Positions 16,686-24,420 of a stretch of DNA of 64,000 nt are shown piece by piece (positions within the stretch are counted from its first letter, which is position 1; every line of letters starts with the position of its first letter). The stretch comes from Phosphoribacter sp037045055. GTDB lineage: Bacteria > Actinomycetota > Actinomycetes > Actinomycetales > Dermatophilaceae. Location of the stretch: NCBI GenBank assembly GCA_037045055.1, contig JBAOHJ010000001.1, forward strand, positions 558,001 to 622,000. The letters are read 5' to 3'. The position numbers and the translations under genes were made by a program. The notes under the pieces were generated by a model. That model was not told where the DNA came from, made no database searches, and saw only the letters and a program-made list of their open reading frames with translations.

Positions 16686-17213
16686 ATGCCGATCTACGCC
16701 CTGGGCGAGGACGTCCCGGACATCCACCCGGACGCCTACGTCCACCCCGACGCCGTCGTCATTGGCAAGGTCGTGCTGCGGGCCGGATCCTCGGTGTGGC
16801 CCACGGCCGTGCTGCGTGGCGACTACGGCTGGATCTACGTCGGCGAGCGCACCTCGGTGCAGGACGGCACGATCGTGCACACCGTGGCCGAGACGCCCAC
16901 GGACATCGGTGCGGACGTCGTGGTGGGCCACAACGCCCATCTGGAGGGCTGCCGGATCGAGCCGCGCTGCCTGGTCGGCTCCGCGTCCGTGGTGATGAAG
17001 GGTGCGCTGGTGCAGACCGGGGCGATCATCGGCGGCGGGGCATTCGTCAACGAGAACATGGTCGTGCCCTCGGGCCACCTCGCCCTGGGCGTCCCGGCAC
17101 GCACCCGCCCGATGGGTGATGCCCGGCATACCGACTGGGTCGACTACGCGGTCCAGGAGTATCTCGACAACGCCGCCCGCTACCGCACCGACCTGCGACG
17201 GCTGGACGGATAG
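16686..17213 (+). CDS. Gamma-carbonic anhydrase-fold hexapeptide-repeat protein (PaaY/CaiE-like)
   Basis: This 175-residue left-handed beta-helix protein starts at ATG 16686, two bases after the previous stop. Hexapeptide turns are visible from DAVVIGKVVL to GAIIGGGAFVNENMVV, and the metal-ligand region reads TIVHTV and VVGHNAHLEGC. PaaY of the phenylacetate pathway is a thioesterase that rescues CoA from dead-end esters, and CaiE accompanies carnitine CoA metabolism; either parallel suits the aryl-CoA cluster here. A true carbonic anhydrase role would instead fit a decarboxylating neighbour releasing CO2. It probably ends the ligase-amidohydrolase operon. Confidence 0.8.
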   Translation: MPIYALGEDVPDIHPDAYVHPDAVVIGKVVLRAGSSVWPTAVLRGDYGWIYVGERTSVQDGTIVHTVAETPTDIGADVVVGHNAHLEGCRIEPRCLVGSASVVMKGALVQTGAIIGGGAFVNENMVVPSGHLALGVPARTRPMGDARHTDWVDYAVQEYLDNAARYRTDLRRLDG

Positions 17214-17303
17214 GCGCCGTCTCTGTCCCTGGGAAAACCTCCCGTCGGGGGGCGACCTGTCGTAACGTGGCCACCAGCGATTTTCCGTTGGTAGGAATTG
17301 CGG

Positions 17304-18050
17304 GTGCGGATGCGATACCTCGAGTCGGTGGACAACTCGTTGCGCCTGCTGCTGCTCGTGGCCGGCAAGGCGCGGGTCGGGGTGAGCGAGGCCGCCGCCG
17401 AGCTGGGGGTGGCGCCGTCCACGGCATACCGGCTGTTGTCGACCCTGCGCTACCGAGGCTTCGTCATCCAGGGCCGCGACCGGACCTACCGGGCCGGTCC
17501 CGCCCTCGAGGAGATGGTCAGCAGCCGGATGTCACGGGCCAACCTCGCGGAGCTGGCCCAGTCGGCCCTCGTGGCGTTGCGCGACGAGACCAGCGAGACC
17601 TGCCACCTCATGGTGCGGGTCGGGCGCCAGGTCCGCATCATCGCCAGCGTCGAGTCGACGCAGATGCTGCGAGTCGGGTCGCGCGAGGGCGCGATGCTGC
17701 CGGCGCACTACACCTCCGGAGGCCGCCTGCTGCTGGCGGAGCTGCCCACGGACGAGTTCGAGGACCTCTACCCCAGGTCGGGCCTGCCGTCCATGGGTCT
17801 GACCGTGGCGAGCATGTCCTCGCTGCGGCGCGAGCTGGCCCGCTGTCGCAAGCAGGGGTATGCCGTGAACACCGGTCAGACCGAGCGCGGGGTGTGCGCC
17901 GTCGGCGTGCTCGTGGCGGACATGGACGGACCGGTCGGTGCCCTGTCGGTGTCCGTGCCGTCCGTGCGCTACCACGCGACGGTGGTCCCGGACCTGGTCG
18001 CCGCGCTCAATCGGGCCGCCGCCGGGGTCGTGACCCAGCTGCGCGCCTGA
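17304..18050 (+). CDS. IclR-family transcriptional regulator
   Basis: About 248 residues from GTG 17304 (AGGA six bases upstream; TTG 17298 and ATG 17310 are alternatives). The N-terminal winged helix-turn-helix reads VSEAAAELGVAPSTAYRLLSTLR, followed by the IclR effector domain with ETCHLMVRVGRQV, the AMLPAHYTSGGRLLLAEL stretch and the C-terminal GALSVSVPS. IclR proteins commonly control aromatic catabolism (PcaU, PobR, PcaR types) as repressors or activators. It is the only specific regulator in the island. A short TTCC-N7-GGAA repeat at 17283-17297 overlaps its ribosome site and could be an autoregulatory site. Its last codons and stop fall in a 54-bp tandem duplication. Confidence 0.88.
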   Translation: MRMRYLESVDNSLRLLLLVAGKARVGVSEAAAELGVAPSTAYRLLSTLRYRGFVIQGRDRTYRAGPALEEMVSSRMSRANLAELAQSALVALRDETSETCHLMVRVGRQVRIIASVESTQMLRVGSREGAMLPAHYTSGGRLLLAELPTDEFEDLYPRSGLPSMGLTVASMSSLRRELARCRKQGYAVNTGQTERGVCAVGVLVADMDGPVGALSVSVPSVRYHATVVPDLVAALNRAAAGVVTQLRA

Positions 18051-18118
18051 CCGCCCAGGGCCGGTCGGGCCGCCGCCGGGGTCGTGACCCAGCTGCGCGC
18101 CTGACCGCCCAGGGCCGG
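18011..18118. repeat. Perfect 54-bp tandem direct repeat spanning the IclR stop codon
   Basis: Copies 18011-18064 and 18065-18118 are identical, starting TCGGGCCGCCGCCGGGGTCG. The first holds the final codons and TGA of the IclR gene; the second is a non-coding replica that runs up to the stop codon of the convergent acyl-CoA synthetase (18120). Perfect identity means a recent event. Confidence 0.95.
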
Positions 18119-18119
18119 T

Positions 18120-19631
18120 CTACCCGAGCTCCTTCTTGAGGATCTTGCCGGTCGCGCTCTTGGGCATCGCCTCGATGATCTCCACGACCCGGGGGTACTT
18201 GTAGGCCGCGATCCGCTCCTTGACGTAGTCGACGAACTCCCGCGGCTGCGCGGTCGCGCCCGGCTTCAGGGTGACGAAGGCCTTGACCTCCTCGCCGAGG
18301 CGCTCATCGGGGATGCCGACGACGGCCGCCTCGGAGATCTTGGGGTTGGTGTAGAGCACCTCCTCGACCTCACGCGGGTAGATGTTGTAGCCCCCCCGGA
18401 TGATGAGCTCCTTCTTGCGGTCGACGAAGAAGAGGAAGCCGTCCTCGTCCATGTAGGCCAGGTCGCCCGAGTGCAGGAACCCGTTGGTGAACGCCTCGGC
18501 GGTCGCGGTCGGGTTGTTGAGATACCCCGAGGTCGTGTTGTGGCCGCGGATGACGATCTCGCCCACGTGCTCGGCGCCCCGGGGCAACCGGTGGTGCTGC
18601 TCGTCCCAGATCTCCACCTCGACCCCCGGGATCGGCTTGCCGATGCTGTAGGGCTTGCGGTCCTTGGGGTGGTTGCACGTCGCGAGCGGGCCGGACTCGG
18701 TCAGGCCGTACATCTCGAGGATCTGCACCCCGAAGGTACTCTCCACCTGGTCGATGATCTCCGCGGGGATGGCCGCACCGGCCGACCCGCACATGGCCAA
18801 CGTCGAGGTGTCGTAGGCGGACACGCCCGGGAAGTTCAGCAGCGAGTGGTACATCGTCGGGACGCCGTGGATGATCGTCGCCCCGTGGTCCTGGATGGTG
18901 TCCAGGACCTTCTCGGTGTCGAACTTCGCCATCAGCAGGACCGTGCCACCGGAGCGGACCGTCGCGTTGAGGATGCCCGAGAGCCCGAGGGCGTGGAACA
19001 GCGGCATCACCGCGATGACCCGACTGGCCGGGGTCATCTCGAACGCCTCGACATGCGCCATGGCGTTCATGAAGAGCTGGAAGTGAGTGAGCTGCACGCC
19101 CTTGGGCCGGCCCGTGGTGCCGGAGGTGTAGAGCAGGATGGCCGTGTCGCCCGGCTCCCGGGGGACGAACGGCACCGGGTCGGGCACCGGGTGGTCGGCC
19201 AACTCGGCGAACGGCCGGGCGTGCACCTGCGCCGGGATGTCGCCGACGACGTAGAGGGTGCCGCCGCCGGCCTCGTCCAGGGCTGCGGCCGCCTCGGCGC
19301 TGGAGTCGTCCACCGTGATCATGTGTCGTGCCGCGGCGTCGCGGAGCGCGTAGGTGATCTCCCCCGCCTTGTAGAGGGTGTTCATCGGGATGACCACCCC
19401 GCCGGCCTTGAGGATCCCGTGCAGGGATACCACGAACTCGGGGATGTTGGGCAGCTGCAACGCCACCGCGTCGCCGGGTGCCAGCCCGGCGTCGATCAAG
19501 GCCGCGGCCACGGCGTCCGACCGGTGGTCGAGATCGCCGTAGGAGATCGCCTCCGTCTCGGTGACGATCGCGGGCCACCGGGGGTCTCGGCGGGCCGAGT
19601 CCTTGAGGATCGACGCGAGGTTGAACGTCAT
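18120..19631 (-). CDS. Long-chain-type acyl-CoA synthetase (FadD-like)
   Basis: The 503-residue ANL enzyme starts at ATG 19631 (AGGAG five bases upstream). Motifs: ILLYTSGTTGRPKGVQLTH, MYGLTESGP, GYLNNPTATAEAFTNGFLHSGD, IRGGYNIYPREVEEVLY and PKSATGKILKKEL. The sequence is of the fatty-acid/medium-chain type, unlike the two benzoate-CoA-ligase relatives in the island. It forms acyl-CoA from free acids with ATP. It is divergent from the wax ester synthase/DGAT gene across 201 bp with no gene seen, suggesting a link to storage-lipid formation. It converges with the IclR gene at the 54-bp repeat. Confidence 0.85.
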   Translation of the reverse strand: MTFNLASILKDSARRDPRWPAIVTETEAISYGDLDHRSDAVAAALIDAGLAPGDAVALQLPNIPEFVVSLHGILKAGGVVIPMNTLYKAGEITYALRDAAARHMITVDDSSAEAAAALDEAGGGTLYVVGDIPAQVHARPFAELADHPVPDPVPFVPREPGDTAILLYTSGTTGRPKGVQLTHFQLFMNAMAHVEAFEMTPASRVIAVMPLFHALGLSGILNATVRSGGTVLLMAKFDTEKVLDTIQDHGATIIHGVPTMYHSLLNFPGVSAYDTSTLAMCGSAGAAIPAEIIDQVESTFGVQILEMYGLTESGPLATCNHPKDRKPYSIGKPIPGVEVEIWDEQHHRLPRGAEHVGEIVIRGHNTTSGYLNNPTATAEAFTNGFLHSGDLAYMDEDGFLFFVDRKKELIIRGGYNIYPREVEEVLYTNPKISEAAVVGIPDERLGEEVKAFVTLKPGATAQPREFVDYVKERIAAYKYPRVVEIIEAMPKSATGKILKKELG

Positions 19632-19832
19632 GGTCACTCCTGCGAGGTGGACTGGTGGACACTAGGACAGTAGGAGCCCGATCGGTGCCCACGCCGTCGG
19701 GCACCGGGGTTTTCGCGTCAGCGGAACGGCCGTCCCCGACCGGTCGAGGACGGCGCCGTCGCGTCCGGCGGGCGGGACGGCCCGGGTTGCTAGCGTCTGG
19801 CAAGGTCGGTCCCGACACGGAGGAAGGCACGG

Positions 19833-21308
19833 GTGCAGGCACAGCAGCTGACCGCCTACGACGCGTCGTTCCTCGCCCTGGACGGCCCGGTGAGCGTCGG
19901 TCACGTCTGCACCACGGCCATCTTCACCGGCGACGTCACCCTCGACCAGCTGCGCGCCCAGGTGGCCGCGCGTCTGCACCGGGCGCCGATCCTGCGGCGC
20001 AAGCTGCGCTCGCCGCTGCTCGGGGTCGGCCGGCCGTGGTGGGTCGACGACGACACGTTCGACATCGACCGCCACCTCACGGTCATCGACCTCGGCGGGG
20101 CGGCCAGCGACCGGGCCCTGGGCGACCTCAGCGTGCGCATCAACGCAGTCAAGCTCGACCGCTCCCGTCCGCTGTGGGAGCTGCATCTCGTCCGCGGCCT
20201 GGCCGCAGGGCGCTCGGCCGTGCTCAACAAGCTCCATCACGCGGCCCTCGACGGGGTGGGCGGTCGGGACCTGCTCGTGCTGCTGTTCGGTCAGGACGAC
20301 CAGGCGGACGCCCCGATGCCCCAATGGCGGCCCGACCGTCGCCCCAGCGCCCAGTCGCTCGTCGCGGGCAGCGTGGCCGAAGTGGGCGGATGGGCGGCCG
20401 CGGCGGTGCGTCTCGGCGGCCAGGCGCTGGGGTCTGCCCCCGGCGCGCTGCTCAAGGTCACCAATGCCGCCGCCGCCACCCTCGCGGACGAGCTGGAACG
20501 CCTCGGCGAGCGCTCCACCGGGCACCCCACGCACTACGGTATGCCGCCACCGCCCGACACCGTGGACCCCCCGCACCTGACCTTGCCGGCATACGCGCCG
20601 GCGACCCCGATCAACGCCGCCGTGACCGCCGCGCGCGGGTACGCCTTCCGCCCCATCGCCCGGTCCCGCAGCCAGGCCCTGCGTCGCTCGACCGGCACCA
20701 CGCTCAACGACGTCTTCATCGCCGCGTCGGCGGGGGCCATCCGCCGGATCCTCCTGGACGCCGACGCGCTGCCCGACCAGCCCCTCGTCGCCCTGGTGCC
20801 CATCGCCGCCCCGGGCGAACGTGCCCCCGGGGTCGGCAACCACCTCGCCCTCACCCTGTGCCCGGTGCCCACCCATCTGCCCGACCCGACCGACCGGCTG
20901 GTCAGCGTCCACGAGGCCATGGCCCAGGCCAAGCGGTCCCCCACCCTGCCGACCGACCGGCTCGGCGACGTCGCCACCGTCGGGACACCCACCGGGGCCG
21001 CCCTGCTGACCCAGGTAGTCGCGCGGCTGCAGCTGGCCAACCGGATCCGGCTGCCGTTCAACGTCATGCTCTCCAACGTCCCCGCCCCGCCCGGGCTGAT
21101 GCGGCTGGGGCCACACGCTCCGGTCGAGGCCACCTATCCCAACCCCCCGATCAGCGACGGCCTGGGGCTGAACATCACGGCCCTCGGCTACGGCGAGAAC
21201 CTCAACCTCGGCGTCGGCACCTGCCCGGACCTGGTCGCCGACCCCTGGCGGGTGCTCGACCTGGTGGAGGCGGCCCACGACGAGCTTGTCGCCACGGCAG
21301 TCCGATAG
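19833..21308 (+). CDS. Wax ester synthase / diacylglycerol acyltransferase (WS/DGAT)
   Basis: The 491-residue protein starts at GTG 19833 behind AGGAAGG. It opens LTAYDASFLALD and has the active-site motif HHAALDG (His135-His136 to Gly141), the strongest WS/DGAT mark, followed by the C-terminal half with PFNVMLSNVPAPPG. Such enzymes esterify acyl-CoA to fatty alcohols or diacylglycerol to give storage wax esters or triacylglycerol in actinomycetes. The divergent acyl-CoA synthetase could supply its substrate. The gene ends 41 bp from the convergent GNAT gene, with a small GC inverted repeat (GCCGG at 21314, CCGGC at 21328) between. Confidence 0.92.
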   Translation: MQAQQLTAYDASFLALDGPVSVGHVCTTAIFTGDVTLDQLRAQVAARLHRAPILRRKLRSPLLGVGRPWWVDDDTFDIDRHLTVIDLGGAASDRALGDLSVRINAVKLDRSRPLWELHLVRGLAAGRSAVLNKLHHAALDGVGGRDLLVLLFGQDDQADAPMPQWRPDRRPSAQSLVAGSVAEVGGWAAAAVRLGGQALGSAPGALLKVTNAAAATLADELERLGERSTGHPTHYGMPPPPDTVDPPHLTLPAYAPATPINAAVTAARGYAFRPIARSRSQALRRSTGTTLNDVFIAASAGAIRRILLDADALPDQPLVALVPIAAPGERAPGVGNHLALTLCPVPTHLPDPTDRLVSVHEAMAQAKRSPTLPTDRLGDVATVGTPTGAALLTQVVARLQLANRIRLPFNVMLSNVPAPPGLMRLGPHAPVEATYPNPPISDGLGLNITALGYGENLNLGVGTCPDLVADPWRVLDLVEAAHDELVATAVR

Positions 21309-21348
21309 GCACGGCCGGACCGCACGGCCGGCAGTGGGCGCGCCGCGG

Positions 21349-21927
21349 TCAGTGCGCCGCGCCACCCTGCTGGGCGGCCCGGATGCGGGCCGACCGGCGC
21401 CGGGCCAGCACCCGGTCCAACGAGTGGCCGGTGCCGGCCTCGCCCACGAGCCGCCGATGCAGGACCGTCGTGGTGACCAGTCGCCGGGTGCTCATCGGCG
21501 TGAATCCCAGGCGCGCGAAGAACCGGTTGGCGTCCCGACCCTTGCCCGGGACGTTCGAGACGACCTGGTCGGCGCCGGCCCGGTCGGCGTATGCCGTGAC
21601 CGCCGCCATGAGCGCGCGCGCCACGCCGTGGCGGCGCTCCTCACGCAGGACGTAGAGCAGGTCGAGGGTCAGAGCCTTGGCCTCGGCGAACGGATTGCCG
21701 GAGGGGTCGCTGACCACGGCCAGGCCGGCCGAGCGCCCCTCGACGAAGGCGACGAAGGCGGTGACGTCGGTGCCGGCCAGGGCGGTGCGGACCGCAGCCT
21801 CGGACGCGGTCCGAGCGGCGGCGTCCGGGGACATCCCCGCCTCCACCCGGTAGGACGTCCACAGGTCCAGCACGGTCGGGCAGAGCGCCTGCTCGACGCG
21901 GCGGACGGAGGTCTGGGGACGGGACAC
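21349..21927 (-). CDS. GNAT-family N-acetyltransferase
   Basis: The protein has 192 residues from GTG 21927, with GGAGG nine bases upstream. The GNAT core shows LTLDLLYVLREERRHGVARALMAAV (acetyl-CoA pyrophosphate loop Arg-Arg-x-Gly-x-Ala) and NRFFARLGFTPM near the C terminus. The acceptor cannot be told. The arginine-rich tail (ARRRSARIRAAQQGG) is unusual. It stands alone between the lipid genes and the ANTAR regulator; the 203 bp upstream (21928-22130) hold no gene I can support. Confidence 0.8.
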   Translation of the reverse strand: MSRPQTSVRRVEQALCPTVLDLWTSYRVEAGMSPDAAARTASEAAVRTALAGTDVTAFVAFVEGRSAGLAVVSDPSGNPFAEAKALTLDLLYVLREERRHGVARALMAAVTAYADRAGADQVVSNVPGKGRDANRFFARLGFTPMSTRRLVTTTVLHRRLVGEAGTGHSLDRVLARRRSARIRAAQQGGAAH

Positions 21928-22130
21928 GATGCGGCGACCTCCAAAGCCCGGTAATGCGGTCCCCTGGTGTGGCCGATGCCCCCGCGCATCCACCGGGTCC
22001 GACTCTACGGGGTGGGGCCGGTTCGGCAAACCCGCTGCCGCGTCGGGAACATCACCTCGCAGGTGTCGGGCGCCCTTCGGGCAGTCGCCGCGGCAACGCC
22101 CTCGCCGCGGCAGCTGCGCTCGCGCCGGGC

Positions 22131-22748
22131 TCAGGGCTTGGCGCCTCCGGGCAGGCCGGCGAGCACCGCGTCGGCGACGTCCTTCATCGACAGCCGCCGA
22201 TCCATGGCGGTCTTCTGCAGCCACCGGAAGGCCTCGCCCTCGGTGATCGCCAGCTGGGTCATGAGCACGCCTTTGGCTCGGTCGACGAGCTTGCGGGTCT
22301 CCAGTCGGTCGCCGAGGTCGGCGACCTCCGCCGCCAGTGCGCTCAGCTGCGCCCACCGGGAGCAGGCCACCTCGATGGCCGGCGTCAGGTCGGCCCGGGT
22401 GAACGGCTTGACGACGTAGGCCATCACCTCGGCGTCGCGGGCGCGCTCGACGAGATCACGCTGGCTGAACGCGGTGAGCATCACCACCGGAGCGAGCCGC
22501 TCGGCACCGATCTGCTCGGCGGCGCCGATGCCGTCCAGGACGGGCATCTTGACGTCCATGAGCACCACATCGGGGCGCAGCTGGCGCACCATCGCCACGG
22601 CCTGCTGACCGTCCCCGGCCTGCCCGACGACGTCGTAGCCCGCCTCGACGAGCATCTCGGCCAGGTCGAGCCGGATGAGGGTCTCATCCTCCGCGACGAC
22701 GACCCGCAGCTGGCGGCGCGGGGCAGCGGGCTTCGGCTCGCTGGTCAT
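22131..22748 (-). CDS. pdtaR: ANTAR-domain response regulator (PdtaR-like RNA-binding antiterminator)
   Basis: The 205-residue protein has an N-terminal receiver domain with acidic pocket EDE (20-22), phosphoacceptor Asp65 in VVLMDVKMP, Thr and Lys switch residues (MLTAFS, YVVKPF), and a C-terminal ANTAR domain with the two-helix pattern VDRAKGVLM and AFRWLQKTAMDRRLSMKDVADAV. ANTAR domains bind paired hairpins in mRNA to prevent termination; PdtaR (Rv1626) is the mycobacterial counterpart, partnered with kinase PdtaS, not seen here. In M. tuberculosis it is near polA, which supports reading the 20 kb between as inserted material. Confidence 0.92.
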   Translation of the reverse strand: MTSEPKPAAPRRQLRVVVAEDETLIRLDLAEMLVEAGYDVVGQAGDGQQAVAMVRQLRPDVVLMDVKMPVLDGIGAAEQIGAERLAPVVMLTAFSQRDLVERARDAEVMAYVVKPFTRADLTPAIEVACSRWAQLSALAAEVADLGDRLETRKLVDRAKGVLMTQLAITEGEAFRWLQKTAMDRRLSMKDVADAVLAGLPGGAKP

Positions 22749-22835
22749 GAGTCGATCCTAACGGTCGCCGTCACGGCACGGTCGCCCGTGACGGGGCCTC
22801 GGCGACGGGCGGCCGGCAGCACCTCGGAGCCGGTG

Positions 22836-22918
<83 letters not shown>

Positions 22919-22959
22919 GGCGCGCACAGCATAGCCGTTTCGCCGGGTCCGGGCCGCGG

Positions 22960-24420
22960 TCAGACGGTCAAGGGCCGGTCGGTCGGCTCCACCGGCCGGG
23001 GCAGCTGTGAGCGGGCCCCGACGAGGTAGCTGTCGACGCCGTGCGCGGCGGCCCGGCCCTCGGCGATGGCCCACACGATGAGCGACTGCCCGCGACCGGC
23101 GTCCCCCGCGACGAACACCCCGGGGACGCTGCTCATGTAGTCCGCACCGCGCACGATGGTCGATCGCTCGTCCCGCTCGAGTCCGAGCTGCGCCACGACG
23201 CCGTCGGACTGCGGGCCGAGGAACCCCATCGCCAGCAGGACCAGCTGCGCCGGGATCTCCCGCTCGGTGCCTGCCACCGGCACCACCCGACCCCCGTGCT
23301 CGCTCACCTCGCAGATGCGCAAGGCCCGCACCCGCCCGTCGGCGTCGCCGAGCGCGGCCAGCGTCGACACGGCATACGTGCGCTCGCCGCCCTCCTCGTG
23401 CGCGCTGGCGACCCGGTAGATCATCGGGTAGGTCGGCCACGGCTGGCCGTCCGGACGCTCGTCGGGCGGCCGCGGCAGGATCTCCAACGAGGTGACCGAC
23501 CGGGCTCCCTGACGGTGCGCGGTGCCGATGCAGTCCGCGCCCGTGTCGCCGCCCCCGATGACCACGACGTCCAGCCCGGTGGCGAGGATCTGGTCCGGCA
23601 CCGCCTGGCCCAGGGCGGCCCGGTTGCCCTGCGGCAGGTAGTCCATCGCCTGGTGGATGCCGCCCAGGTCGCGACCCGGCACGGGCAGCTCGCGCGGGAC
23701 GGTCGCCCCGATCGCCAGGACCACTGCGTCGTAGCGCGCCCGCAGCTGGTCGCCGGTGAGGTCGACGCCGATGTCCACACCGCTGCGGAACCGGGTGCCC
23801 TCGGCCTCCATCTGGGCGATCCTGCGGTCGAGGACCGACTTCTCCATCTTGAACTCCGGGATGCCGTACCGCAGCAGGCCGCCGGGGGCGTCGGCACGCT
23901 CGTAGACCGCGACGGTGTGCCCCGCCCGGGTGAGCTGCTGGGCCGCAGCCAGGCCGGCCGGCCCCGACCCGACGACGGCCACGGTCTTGCCCGAGAAGCG
24001 CTCCGGCGGCTGGGGGGGCACGTCGCCGCTGGCGAAGGCCTCCTCGACGATGGTCACCTCGACCTGCTTGATGGTCACGGCTGGCTGGTTGATGCCCAGG
24101 ACGCAGGCCGACTCGCACGGCGCCGGGCACAGCCGCCCGGTGAACTCGGGGAAGTTGTTGGTCGCGTGGAGGCGTTCGATCGCCTCGCGCCAGTCGCCCC
24201 TCCAGGCCAGGTCGTTCCACTCCGGGATGAGGTTGCCCAGCGGACACCCGTTGTGACAGAACGGGATACCGCAGTCCATGCACCGGCTCGCCTGGCGGCG
24301 TAGCTGGCCCAGGTCCTGGGGCTCGTAGACCTCGCGCCAGTCGCGCAGGCGCACCGGCACCGGACGACGGGCCGGCAGCTCGCGCTCGCGCAGCGTGAGG
24401 AAACCGTGCGGGTCAGCCAC
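22960..24420 (-). CDS. gltD: Glutamate synthase (NADPH) small subunit
   Basis: The 486-residue protein starts at GTG 24420 (MADPHGFLTLRER), overlapping the gltB stop by 8 bases. N-terminal cysteines for the [4Fe-4S] clusters are in CMDCGIPFCHNGCPLGN and LCPAPCESACVLG; FAD motif VAVVGSGPAGLAAAQQL near 148 and NADPH motif VVIGGGDTGADCIGTA near 289 follow, and GVFVAGDAGRGQSLIVWA near the end. It passes NADPH electrons to GltB for glutamate formation from glutamine and 2-oxoglutarate. Length is standard. Confidence 0.97.
   Translation of the reverse strand: MADPHGFLTLRERELPARRPVPVRLRDWREVYEPQDLGQLRRQASRCMDCGIPFCHNGCPLGNLIPEWNDLAWRGDWREAIERLHATNNFPEFTGRLCPAPCESACVLGINQPAVTIKQVEVTIVEEAFASGDVPPQPPERFSGKTVAVVGSGPAGLAAAQQLTRAGHTVAVYERADAPGGLLRYGIPEFKMEKSVLDRRIAQMEAEGTRFRSGVDIGVDLTGDQLRARYDAVVLAIGATVPRELPVPGRDLGGIHQAMDYLPQGNRAALGQAVPDQILATGLDVVVIGGGDTGADCIGTAHRQGARSVTSLEILPRPPDERPDGQPWPTYPMIYRVASAHEEGGERTYAVSTLAALGDADGRVRALRICEVSEHGGRVVPVAGTEREIPAQLVLLAMGFLGPQSDGVVAQLGLERDERSTIVRGADYMSSVPGVFVAGDAGRGQSLIVWAIAEGRAAAHGVDSYLVGARSQLPRPVEPTDRPLTV

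Noticed and set aside
18011..18118. 54-bp repeat as attachment sites of an integrated element
   Set aside because: The copies are directly adjacent with nothing between, so they cannot flank an element; no integrase is near.
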